A stretch of DNA of 64,000 bases from an uncultured Roseobacter sp. (GTDB lineage: Bacteria; Pseudomonadota; Alphaproteobacteria; Rhodobacterales; Rhodobacteraceae): assembly GCF_947495025.1 (NCBI RefSeq), contig NZ_CANLXG010000003.1, positions 558,001-622,000 on the forward strand, given 5' to 3'. Position 1 is the stretch's first letter, and the number at the start of each line of letters is the position of its first letter. The notes beneath the pieces are model-generated. The model made no database searches. It saw nothing but the letters and a program-made list of their open reading frames with translations, and had not been told where the DNA came from. Below, one piece after another: positions 18,307-26,752 of the stretch. Made by a program: the position numbers and the translations under genes.

Positions 18307-19098
18307 TCAGCGTTCGGTTACGTTATGTGGCGGTATCTTCAGTGTTGTTTCCAGCTCAACGCTCAGAGCTGCAGCCAAATCAAAAAACTGTCGTCGCACT
18401 TTTTCCGCGTAAGGATTGGCCTTCTCTATTGCTTCGAATACTTCCGGCGCATCGTGCTGCACCATGGAAATAGCCTCAGATAACAGGTCAAAGCTCCTGG
18501 TCGTCATGCGCGTTGGAAGCGGACCCATTCTCAAAAGTACTTTGGCGATCAGATGGGTGAGCCCCTGAACAACTGCTGCCTCCCGGTCGTGCTCTTCTGG
18601 TGTGGTCATAATGACAGCCAGCCCCAGAACCTTGCGCAAAAATGCAGCAAGCCTCACGTGTCGTCGTCCCCGAATGGGGCAGAGTGCGATTTTCAGACCC
18701 TCAATACCTGCTGACGCACTCTGAGGGCCAAACAATGGGTGAGTTGCCACGATGTCTGCGTGACTGGGCAGCAAACGCCGCATGATTTCCGTGGGAACGA
18801 CCTTGACTGAGCCAACATCAACAACCAGCGCGCCGGGTCTGCAAGCAACCGCAATCTGGCCGACCACCTGCTCAAATGAAGGCACTGGTGCCGCAATGAG
18901 GATCACGTCGGCCTGCGATACCGAGTGCAGAGAAGACAGGCGCACCCCAAGTTGCCTAGCAACCATGGTAACGTCCGGGGACGGATCATAAGCCGTTATT
19001 TCGAAATATGGGGCGAGATGAAGGGCTGCAAGTTGTCCGAATGCACCAAACCCCACGATGCCGACCGAGGGGTTTTGACTTCTGCTGTTGTTGTTCAT
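18307..19098 (-). CDS. Prephenate dehydrogenase family protein, 263 aa
   Basis: NAD(P)-dependent oxidative decarboxylase of the TyrA type. The N-terminal Rossmann motif GIVGFGAFGQLAALHL is followed by VVDVGSVK and the catalytic-region HPLFGPQSA, and the C-terminal half is helical as in prephenate or arogenate dehydrogenases. It would make 4-hydroxyphenylpyruvate for tyrosine synthesis, or act on a related substrate. It is not with other aromatic amino acid genes here, so it may be a secondary copy. The start ATG 19098 has AAAGGT upstream; a GTG at 19128 is the alternative. Confidence 0.87.
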   Translation of the reverse strand: MNNNSRSQNPSVGIVGFGAFGQLAALHLAPYFEITAYDPSPDVTMVARQLGVRLSSLHSVSQADVILIAAPVPSFEQVVGQIAVACRPGALVVDVGSVKVVPTEIMRRLLPSHADIVATHPLFGPQSASAGIEGLKIALCPIRGRRHVRLAAFLRKVLGLAVIMTTPEEHDREAAVVQGLTHLIAKVLLRMGPLPTRMTTRSFDLLSEAISMVQHDAPEVFEAIEKANPYAEKVRRQFFDLAAALSVELETTLKIPPHNVTER

Positions 19099-19407
19099 TT
19101 TTCGACCTTTGAATATGCCGCCTGGCACAAGGTCGAGTTAACGTTGACCGCTGTCAGGGGCAGCGGAAAACACATGATGAAGTACCCGCAGCTATTGAAG
19201 CGGAGGATAATATTCCTGCGATGCGGAAACCGGTTTCATCATGCGTTCAGTCGTAAGGTACTCAAGACAGCAGTGTCAATGAAATCACAACAGAGCATCC
19301 ATTGAGTTCCGGGTAGTAACCGGACGAAGATCGCTCGCAACGAACTCTGCTGCAAGACCGTATGATTGGCGGTTGAGCCGTGTCCGTTACCATGCCGAAA
19401 AGGTAAA
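19099..19407. other. Spacer without a gene
   Basis: No coding signature on either strand, and no clear terminator for the LysE gene upstream on the minus strand. Confidence 0.5.
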
Positions 19408-20034
19408 CTACCTCTCCTGCAGCGCGAGGCGCACGCCCAGTGCGCAGTAAATGCAGCCAACAACCTTGCCCTGCCACTTAAGAACAGTCGGATTGCGGCG
19501 CAGAAAATTGCCAAGACCACCGGCCGCTACCGAGTAGACGATCGTGCTGACGAAGCCGATTAACGCAAATACGATCCCAAGAACTGTAAGCTGCGCGGCC
19601 ACGAAGCCTTTCTCCAGGACAACAAACTGAGGCAGGAAAGCGAGGAAGAACAGAGCGGTCTTTGGGTTAAGCACTTCGGCAAGGATCGCCTGTCTGAAAG
19701 CTTGATTTGCCGTGACAGGGACACGACCCTGGCCAAGATCGACCGAAGCCTTTGCGAATATCGCCCTCAAACCAAGGTAAACCAGATACGCCGCACCGAG
19801 GTATTTCACGATTGTAAACAGAGTGGCTGACGTCGCAACAATGGCGGAGATTCCGACCACTGCCATGATTGTGTGGAGCAGGTCACCCGCCGTGATACCC
19901 GCACCCGTCGCAATACCGGCTTTTGTTCCAGAAGTCGTGGCTCGTGCAACCGTCAGAAGAGTTGCGGGTCCGGGAACGAACACAAAGCCCAGAACAATCA
20001 ACGAATAGGTCAGCAGCACGGTGGGGTCGATCAT
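19408..20034 (-). CDS. LysE/RhtB-family amino acid exporter, 208 aa
   Basis: Six-helix inner-membrane exporter. The family signature VFVPGPATLLTVARATTSG near the N-terminus, GAAYLVYLGLRAI in the middle and NPKTALFFLAFLPQFV are all present, and the 208-residue length is normal. It should export an amino acid or homoserine-lactone-like solute. It points toward the prephenate dehydrogenase, 309 bases away. Confidence 0.92.
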   Translation of the reverse strand: MIDPTVLLTYSLIVLGFVFVPGPATLLTVARATTSGTKAGIATGAGITAGDLLHTIMAVVGISAIVATSATLFTIVKYLGAAYLVYLGLRAIFAKASVDLGQGRVPVTANQAFRQAILAEVLNPKTALFFLAFLPQFVVLEKGFVAAQLTVLGIVFALIGFVSTIVYSVAAGGLGNFLRRNPTVLKWQGKVVGCIYCALGVRLALQER

Positions 20035-21018
20035 TCTGTTTTCTCCAAAAATCCTTTAGCCTGTAGCCATCCACAGGTCAGGAAGAATGGCAAGCCCGGG
20101 AACCGGTCGTTCGCTGCATCCTCTCGTTTGAGAATGTCCAACGCACTGCAAATCTCAGATGGACCGCCGGCTCTGCCCGGGGCTGAGCGAATGGCTCTGC
20201 AGACAGCCCCAACCGGATTATGATCCCAAATCTCGGTACGGCGGTGGGCATTCCCCGTTTCGATCTTTACGGAAGGTCAAGGCAGTTTTCCTGGAAGCAC
20301 TCTCTAATCGCATCCTGGTGGGTGTCCAGGGCCCGGGACGTCAGGTTTGCCAGCACGAAAGGACGCAGGCCTGCGGTTTTGAGCAATAACGGAGCGGTCG
20401 AGAAAGTTTCAGATATGAGGAAACCCGTCTGATTTATCCAACAGGCCCCGACCGTCTGGGTCATCCTTTGCAGTGACGTTAAGTGCGCGCAGGATCGCTT
20501 TTCTACCGGCGTGATCCTTCGCCGCAGCAATGACCGTGCGAATCCAATCTGGTTCGAGCCCTGGATAAACAATGCAAATCTTTGGGGAAAAAGGGACACC
20601 GACCATCTCGCGGGACGGCTGGAAGTCATGTCGCTTGCAGCTGAGCCTGTCGTCTCTCGGATATTTGGCGACCCTGATCAGATCATTGAGTGGACGCGCC
20701 GGATTTGCACCGTAACGGCAGTCATTTTCAGGAAGCGAGAGACTGTCATTATGGGCCCGCTTCTCACGATCGAAGAAAAAGCTGGCGATGTCGGCAGCGA
20801 TCATAAAGCTTGTGCAGTACGGTATTGCGTCGACGTCGGCGGGCCAGGCTTCGATCAGGTCCACATTCTTCACGCATGTCGAGATGGCTTTTTCATTCAG
20901 GCGCGCAAACGCATTGGCGACAAAAATAATGGTGTCGACCTGTCGCGACAACAGCGGTGCAAGGCCCGGGTTGTCCTCATGCCCCCCGCCCCCTTGAGCT
21001 CATTTCTTCGGGAACAGT

Positions 21019-21510
21019 TCATCTGGTCGGGCGAATGCCTCCGAACAGGGTAAGATTTCCTGATCCAAAGGAATGAAGTGCTCGGGAAATCCGACATTCG
21101 ACATTCGTCAGCAGGAACGCCCTTAGAGTGAAGGTCCAAATCGCTTCGACCGGCGGCGCACCAGAGACCGCAGTCACATTGACTGACGAAAAGCTCAGTC
21201 TGTATCGATCAGTGCGGTTTCCATATTGAGGGTTCTTCAGGCAAAGCTCGGTAGTCTCACAATCGCGCTGCACGTATCTGGTGGCGTCGTCGTATCCATA
21301 GCTTTTCACAAAGTCACCGCCAAACGCGGCGCTCGATACCTCTGAAGTCAAGGACCTTGGGCACGCCGGAATTCAAAGGCGTCATTTCGAAACGATACTC
21401 CTCGTCCGGATCCATGTTCCAACGCTGTGTCAGGAGCGCCCCGCCCTCAATAAGACATGGCCGGGGCCTGCCTCCAGTGCACGGAATCGAGGTGCAACTA
21501 AACCCGGAAT
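21019..21510 (-). pseudogene. Possible frameshifted remnant of an unidentified cysteine-containing protein
   Basis: Two adjacent minus-strand frames read as protein-like sequence that would join after a one-base shift near 21345-21360. The upstream part includes LIEGGALLTQRWNMDPDEEY and ends near VPKVLDF. The downstream part includes SSAAFGGDFVKSYGYDD, RDCETTELC and PPVEAIWTFTL. A stop lies in the upstream frame at about 21521-21523. No family is recognised. Confidence 0.3.
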
Positions 21511-22709
21511 TGGCTGAGATTTAGCGCACATCATCATTCCTGCCCAAGTCAGGTGAGGTTCAGATCTGTCCCCGCGCCGCCGGCGCCGCTGCCGCGCCCT
21601 GGAAAACGACCTCGAAGGACGCCCGTTGCCTGATCTGGGCATTCTGCATCCCGGGACAGCCGATGCCGCGCTGCGGTGTCTGCCAGTATCCGGCGGTGAA
21701 GCTTCTTCACATGAATTGAAAAAGCGTTCCTGAGCTCTGATGAGAAGGCAGAAGGAGTGACCAGGGCAGCAAAGACGGGCAGCCTGGCGACGACGCTCTG
21801 AAATCGGGCTCCGGGCACTGGAGATCCCCGTGATCGGGCGTGACGGCGAACTCCGCGCCATCTCGCACCGGTTCGTCGCAAGAAGCATGACTTGCCAGGC
21901 CAAGCCGGTTCAGCTTGCTCAGGACCACGTCGTTTCGTGGATAAATTGACACGATCAAAAACAACTATCCCGCGCGAATAAATCCATCGACAATGATCCG
22001 TGTCCGACCATCCCACAGCCGAAAGCTTTGCAAGCCAAGGAACGGCATTTCGGTTCCTGCGCCCTAGAATGGAGTCGTGGCGCCATTCCTCCTGTTCCAA
22101 TCCCAAAAATCTTCAGACTGGGAGTTGCAAGACGGTAGGACCAGCAGAGCGAGGCGACCTACCAGGCACCGAAGCGGACTTTGTGCAGTCTTTACCGTGA
22201 AGCAAAAGCTGGCCGAAATTCCCTGCCAAAGCAATTTACTTATCCGGGGACATCATCCGTCTCTCCGGTATCCGTTTTGCGCTGATCCGGAGAATTGTGG
22301 CCTGCCCAAAAATGACATCCAGAGAACCAGAACAGGTCAGCCGTTAATTCGGCACAGTCCCTCTCCTGCCACTGGCCAGGCGCTCGTATCGCTGCGTTGC
22401 CGCCCGTCGAAAGAGACATTCGCTGCGACGCCACAATCGAACGGGCGGCGATCAGGCTGTCCGCGGGACCGAAAAGACCCGTGCAGTTGCGGCTGGTGCT
22501 TACGCAGCAATCCCTTACTCTTGCAGTGCATCTGTCGCTCAATCGCAGTCCAGGTCGTCAGAGCGGTCATAAAAGACTGGTCTTGGCGGCCAGATTTGAG
22601 CCCTTCATTCACGGCCCGGCTGGTGCGACCCGATCCAATGGATGGCCGATGCGTGAGAACTGTTGTGCTTTGCAAAATTTCCACTTCCGGCTCCCAAAAG
22701 CGTCCCATG

Positions 22710-22740
22710 TTGACAAAAGAGTGTGCGCGCACCTAAAAAT
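22710..22740 (+). promoter_or_regulatory. Candidate promoter and operator of the GntR gene
   Basis: TTGACA at 22710-22715 matches the -35 consensus; an AT-rich -10-like stretch (TAAAAA) begins at 22734 with an 18-base spacer. The perfect palindrome GTGCGCGCAC (22723-22732) sits in the spacer, where a dimeric regulator would block transcription. Autoregulation by GntR is inferred. Confidence 0.4.
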
Positions 22741-22770
22741 ATCCAATGTTTTCATTTTTGCGGAACAAAA

Positions 22771-23436
22771 TTGCTTTTCTCAGGTAAAAAAGCGGATGAC
22801 GGGACGATTGTTGAGCTGTTGGCCTCGACCTTACGACGCGACATCGCGTTCGGCACTCTGCTGCCCGATCAAAAGCTGAAAATCGAAGAGTTGCGCGCAC
22901 GCTACGGCGGGTCGAACCATTCGATGCGCGAAACACTGAGAATTCTGTCCACCGAAGGCCTGGTTGAAGCAACAGCCCAGCGTGGGTTCCGCGTGACCTC
23001 TGCCACCGAGGACGATATGCGCGACATTCAGATGGTCCGCTTTGAAGTTGAGAAGGTGGCTCTGTCCCGCTCCATTGCTCTGGGTGATGTGGCCTGGGAG
23101 GGCCGCGTGATGGCCGCGCATCACGCTTTACAAAAGGCTGAAGCCGAGGCGGTCTCAAGCCCGGATACTCTGACTGCATTGCGGTGGGATGAAGCCTGCC
23201 GGGCCTTTTCCTATGCCTTGATTGAGGCCTGCGACAGCCCGCGTCTGATTGATTTGCACCGAAAGTTTTTCGACCAAAGCCGCCGGTTCAGATTGGCAAA
23301 GATGCGCGAAGGCCGGCTGGACTGGGCGGCGCGGAAACAGCGCCAGCAAGGCTTGCTTGAGGCCGTGCTTGCTCGAAACGAAGACGCCGCATTACGGCTT
23401 TTGCGGCAGGATGTTGATGCGGAGTTACAGCACTAA
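22771..23436 (+). CDS. GntR-family regulator (FadR/FCD type), 221 aa
   Basis: N-terminal winged helix (LASTLRRDIAFGTLLPDQKL, then LRARYGGSNHSMRETLRILSTEGLV and a wing ending RGFRVTSA) and a C-terminal helical FCD ligand-binding domain. It probably controls the ABC importer that starts 33 bases downstream. The frame is open back to a GTG at 22723, but that codon lies inside a promoter-like palindrome and adds an odd Cys/Phe-rich leader. The TTG at 22771 gives a normal N-terminus for the family and is preferred here; the start remains uncertain. Confidence 0.85.
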   Translation: MLFSGKKADDGTIVELLASTLRRDIAFGTLLPDQKLKIEELRARYGGSNHSMRETLRILSTEGLVEATAQRGFRVTSATEDDMRDIQMVRFEVEKVALSRSIALGDVAWEGRVMAAHHALQKAEAEAVSSPDTLTALRWDEACRAFSYALIEACDSPRLIDLHRKFFDQSRRFRLAKMREGRLDWAARKQRQQGLLEAVLARNEDAALRLLRQDVDAELQH

Positions 23437-23468
23437 ACGACGACAAGTGATCTTTCTGGGAGGACAAC

Positions 23469-24482
23469 ATGACACTTTTTAATCGCCGCAAGGCACTGGC
23501 CCTGATGGGGGGAACAGTTGCTGCCTCAGGACTGGCAGCACCGGCATTGGCCGCAAACAAAAAGATCAAGGTGGGCGCGCTGCGCTTCACCTCGCATTCG
23601 GGTAACTTTGTGGGCTTTGAGCGCGGATATTTCGCAGACGCTGGTCTTGATGTCGAATTTGAATTCTTTCAGGCGGCACAGCCCATGGCGATCGCGATTG
23701 CCTCCGGTGATGTTGACTATGCAGTCACCGCTGTCTCTGGCGGGTTGATTAACCTTGCGGAGAAGGGTGCGATCAAAGTGATCGGCGGCGCGTTGAGCGA
23801 AGAAGCTGGCATTGACGGTCAGAAATACCTGATTTCAGACGCCTCCTATCAGGCCGGTATCAAGACATTGAAAGACCTTGACGGCAGGAAATACGCCATC
23901 ACGCAGGCAGGCTCGTCGTTCCACTACATGGGATCGAAAATGGCGACCGCTGAAGGGATCGACCTGAGTTTTACACCGCTCCAGAAAGTCGGCGCAATTA
24001 TCGGCGCCATGAAATCCGGCCAGGTCGACGGGTGGTCCATTGTGCCCCATATCGCCAAGCCGCTGGCCGCGGCAGGCGCCTGGCACATGGTTGCGAATGT
24101 GTCGGACTATATCCCTGACTATCAGGTGACGACGGTCTTTACCTCCGCCAGAAATGCTGCTGAAGAGCGCGGCATGACCGAAGGCTTCCTGAACGGCTTC
24201 TCCAAAGGTGTCGATGATTACGCGGCTGCAATGATCGACGGAACCGCGGATCAGGATGAGATGGTAGATCTGATCCACAAATACGTCTACACCGACCGCG
24301 AACGCGCCAAGGCGGCTCCGTCCATCATCAACGGTACGATGCGCATCAATAAGGGTGCGGCACTGAATATCGCATCGATCCGGGATCAGCTGTCCTGGTT
24401 CCAGTCCGAAGGTCTGGTGGATGCTGGTATCTCGATCGACCAGCTGGTGGATACGTCCTACGTGGACATCATCGGGGCCTGA
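23469..24482 (+). CDS. NitT/TauT-type ABC substrate-binding protein, 337 aa
   Basis: Periplasmic binding protein with a Tat-like or Sec leader (NRRKALALMGG ... AAPALAA) followed by KIKVGALRFTSHSGNFVGFE, GYFADAGLDVEF and AIASGDVDYAVTAVSGGL, the pattern of the SsuA/ThiY/NMT1 family (nitrate, sulfonate, taurine or pyrimidine-like ligands). The ribosome site GGGAGGA lies upstream. A 7-bp GC stem-loop separates it from the ATPase gene, as often seen where the binding protein must be made in excess. The ligand is unknown; no catabolic gene is linked. Confidence 0.9.
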   Translation: MTLFNRRKALALMGGTVAASGLAAPALAANKKIKVGALRFTSHSGNFVGFERGYFADAGLDVEFEFFQAAQPMAIAIASGDVDYAVTAVSGGLINLAEKGAIKVIGGALSEEAGIDGQKYLISDASYQAGIKTLKDLDGRKYAITQAGSSFHYMGSKMATAEGIDLSFTPLQKVGAIIGAMKSGQVDGWSIVPHIAKPLAAAGAWHMVANVSDYIPDYQVTTVFTSARNAAEERGMTEGFLNGFSKGVDDYAAAMIDGTADQDEMVDLIHKYVYTDRERAKAAPSIINGTMRINKGAALNIASIRDQLSWFQSEGLVDAGISIDQLVDTSYVDIIGA

Positions 24483-24495
24483 TTTTCTTCTGATG

Positions 24496-24522
24496 GAGGG
24501 GCTGGCTGCGCGCTGGCCCCTC
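24496..24522 (+). other. Stem-loop between binding-protein and ATPase genes
   Basis: GAGGGGC (24496-24502) pairs with GCCCCTC (24516-24522) across a 13-base loop, with no following T-run. It is probably an mRNA stabiliser or partial attenuator rather than a full terminator. Confidence 0.5.
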
Positions 24523-24545
24523 ACATCTCATATAAAAGGTCCTTG

Positions 24546-25313
24546 ATGGATATTCGACTGGACGGCATTGGCCATTCCTACGACGATTTTGAAGTGATGC
24601 GTGACATTTCGCTGGATATTTCCAGCGGGCAGATTGTTTGTATCGTCGGCCCATCGGGTTGCGGAAAGTCCACACTTCTGCGCTTTATCGGCGGGTTGGA
24701 GCGGCCCAGGCAGGGCCGCGTGCTGCAATTGGGCGAACCTCCCAAAAGCTGCCTGAACCCACTGACCTACATCTTCCAGGACTTCGCACTGCTGCCGTGG
24801 CGGTCTGTGTCCGGCAATATCTCACTTGTGCTCGAAGATCACGGCATCAAGGGCCCGGTTGCGAAAGAGATCATTGCGGACGTGCTGGCGCGCACAAAGC
24901 TGACCGACTTTGCCAAGGCCCTTCCAAAACAGCTGTCCGGCGGGATGAAACAGCGCGTCGCCATTGCGCGCGCTCTGGCTGTAAACCCCGCCGTGATGCT
25001 GATGGATGAGCCGCTCTCCGCGCTCGACAGCCAGACGCGCGAGCTCCTGATGGATGACCTGATAGAGCTTTGGACGCGCAGGCCGTTTACCGCCGTTTAC
25101 GTCACTCACAATCTGGCTGAGGCCGTGCGCCTGGGCCACCGCGTCGTTGTGCTGTCACGTCGCCCGGGGCAGATCCGCGAAGTAGTCAACATCGACAAGC
25201 CTCTGGCCGCGCGCGAGTTCGGGGATGCCGATCTGGAAAAAACCCAAAAATACCTGTGGCAGTTGATGCGCGACGAAGCGCGCGCTGCAGATGCGGAGCT
25301 GCTTCATGGATGA
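24546..25313 (+). CDS. NitT/TauT-type ABC ATP-binding protein, 255 aa
   Basis: Cytoplasmic ATPase of the importer. Walker [11 protein letters not shown]-loop YIFQDFALLPW (typical of SsuB/TauB), signature LSGGMKQRVAIARAL, Walker B VMLMDEPLSALD and H-loop YVTHNLAEAV are all intact. ATG 24546 is preferred over the adjacent TTG at 24543; AAAGGT lies upstream. The gene overlaps the permease start by eight bases. Confidence 0.93.
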   Translation: MDIRLDGIGHSYDDFEVMRDISLDISSGQIVCIVGPSGCGKSTLLRFIGGLERPRQGRVLQLGEPPKSCLNPLTYIFQDFALLPWRSVSGNISLVLEDHGIKGPVAKEIIADVLARTKLTDFAKALPKQLSGGMKQRVAIARALAVNPAVMLMDEPLSALDSQTRELLMDDLIELWTRRPFTAVYVTHNLAEAVRLGHRVVVLSRRPGQIREVVNIDKPLAAREFGDADLEKTQKYLWQLMRDEARAADAELLHG

Positions 25314-26100
25314 CAGCGGAAAATCTGTTGCCTTTCGCGGCGGCGGCTTCGCACCGAAATCGCGCCGCTGGGTCGGTGTCGTTGTATTTGTAACTCTTGT
25401 ACTATTCATCGAATTGGGCACGCGGGCGGGCTGGATTTCATCCCTGTCCCTGCCGCGCCCTTCTGATGTGTTCGAGACATTCCGCCAGCTTTATGACAGC
25501 GGGCTGCTGTTTAAACACCTTGGCCCCAGCCTTTCGCGCCTGACAGTGGGTGCCATTATCGGGGCCAGCGTCGGGATCAGTGTGGGCATCCTGATCGGCC
25601 TGTTTTCATATGTCCGCTCGGGACTTGTGCCACTCGTGGCTGCAATTTTTCCTATTCCCAAGATCGCTTTGCTGCCGCTGTTTGTGATCTGGTTTGGCAT
25701 CGGCGAAGGCTCCAAATACGCGCTCATTGCCTTTGGCACCTTCACTCCGACAGTCGTGGCCACCTATGGCGCCGTGGACAATGTGGACCGCACGCTGATC
25801 CGCATGGGGCAGAGCTTTGGCCTGTCGTGGTGGTCCATCGTGCGCAAGATCGTTCTGCCCGGCGCGATGCCGGGGATATTGTCAGGCCTGCGCATCAGTC
25901 TCGCCATTGCGATCATTCTGCTTGTTGCCGCGGAAATGCTTGGGGCGGAATACGGCATCGGGGCTTATATACTTGAGGCCGGATCGCTTTATGATCTTGA
26001 AAGGCTCTTTGCGGGCGTCGTGATCCTGTCCCTGCTGGGGGTTCTGGTCAGCGGGATCATCGGTATGGCCGAACGCCGTCTGCTGGGCTGGCGGACATGA
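25306..26100 (+). CDS. NitT/TauT-type ABC permease, 264 aa
   Basis: Inner-membrane subunit with about six helices and the EAA-like loop for ATPase contact (MGQSFGLSWWSIVRKIVLPGAMPGILSG, residues about 165-190). The start at 25306 lies inside the end of the ATPase gene with GGAG upstream. It completes the three-gene importer under the GntR gene. Confidence 0.92.
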   Translation: MDDSGKSVAFRGGGFAPKSRRWVGVVVFVTLVLFIELGTRAGWISSLSLPRPSDVFETFRQLYDSGLLFKHLGPSLSRLTVGAIIGASVGISVGILIGLFSYVRSGLVPLVAAIFPIPKIALLPLFVIWFGIGEGSKYALIAFGTFTPTVVATYGAVDNVDRTLIRMGQSFGLSWWSIVRKIVLPGAMPGILSGLRISLAIAIILLVAAEMLGAEYGIGAYILEAGSLYDLERLFAGVVILSLLGVLVSGIIGMAERRLLGWRT

Positions 26101-26752
26101 CGGGCAGGTCCGAAACCGACCACGAGGGCGTAGTTGCCAGCTGCGGCATCGACGGCACCGGGACTGCGGCTGTCACGCGCACGACGGAGCAAACCCGTTC
26201 CGTCACATTGGCCGGCTTGGCTTTCCGTTCCTGTAGCGAGGCGGACAACGCGGTCCTTTGAGCACACCACGGCAAGGGCCGAAATGTCCTTGCCGCAGCG
26301 CTCATAAATGGCCGGTTGTCGCATCAACGCAGCGTGAACAGCGGAGCATGTGTATATTTTTTCGTGCTCCGCTCAGGCGCAGCAAAAAGTGTCGTGTGTG
26401 CATGTTCGGCTCGTAGCTGCAATCAGAGTCGGTGCGGTATCACCCCCTGCCCCTCTTCCATCGAATCTCGTGGACGGCCGGTTCCGGACTCGCCGATGCA
26501 GTGAGGAGCCGCAATGCAGCTTGACCAGGCCGGACTATCGTCAGATACCGGAATTGTTGCGGCCCCTGTTCGGCTGTGCACGGGATACAGACGCCGCTTC
26601 TGAGGTGAGACATCAGGCGGCAGAGGGCCTGGACAACCGGATCCATCACCAGAACTCCCCGGGACGGACCGCCCGCCCGGGTGGATGTTGGTGGGTTCAG
26701 TTCACTTTGGATTAAGCGGTTTGCAGGCGGACCACTGGAAGAAAAGTGGTGT
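26101..26752. other. Spacer without a gene
   Basis: No coding signature. The first 200 bases resemble the degenerate GC-rich spacer type seen elsewhere in the window. Confidence 0.5.

Larger units (their letters stand above)
20035..22770. other. 2.7 kb degenerate region without intact recognisable genes
   Basis: Many frames of 60-220 codons overlap on both strands, none with a clear domain. Stretches such as 20070-20215 and 22380-22560 resemble the degenerate spacer seen elsewhere. The minus strand at 21019-21510 appears to be a frameshifted gene (separate entry). The minus-strand frame 20409-20951 (180 codons) has a protein-like composition toward its end but no nameable family. The promoter region of the GntR gene forms the right edge. 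Confidence 0.6.

Noticed and set aside
20409..20951. Minus-strand frame of 180 codons, faintly like the end of a PhnD-type binding protein
   Set aside because: The resemblance is limited to a short C-terminal stretch; the rest matches no family and an overlapping plus-strand frame is equally long.
21549..22106. Minus-strand frame of 185 codons in the degenerate region
   Set aside because: Arg-rich composition typical of wrong-frame GC-rich DNA, with no motif.
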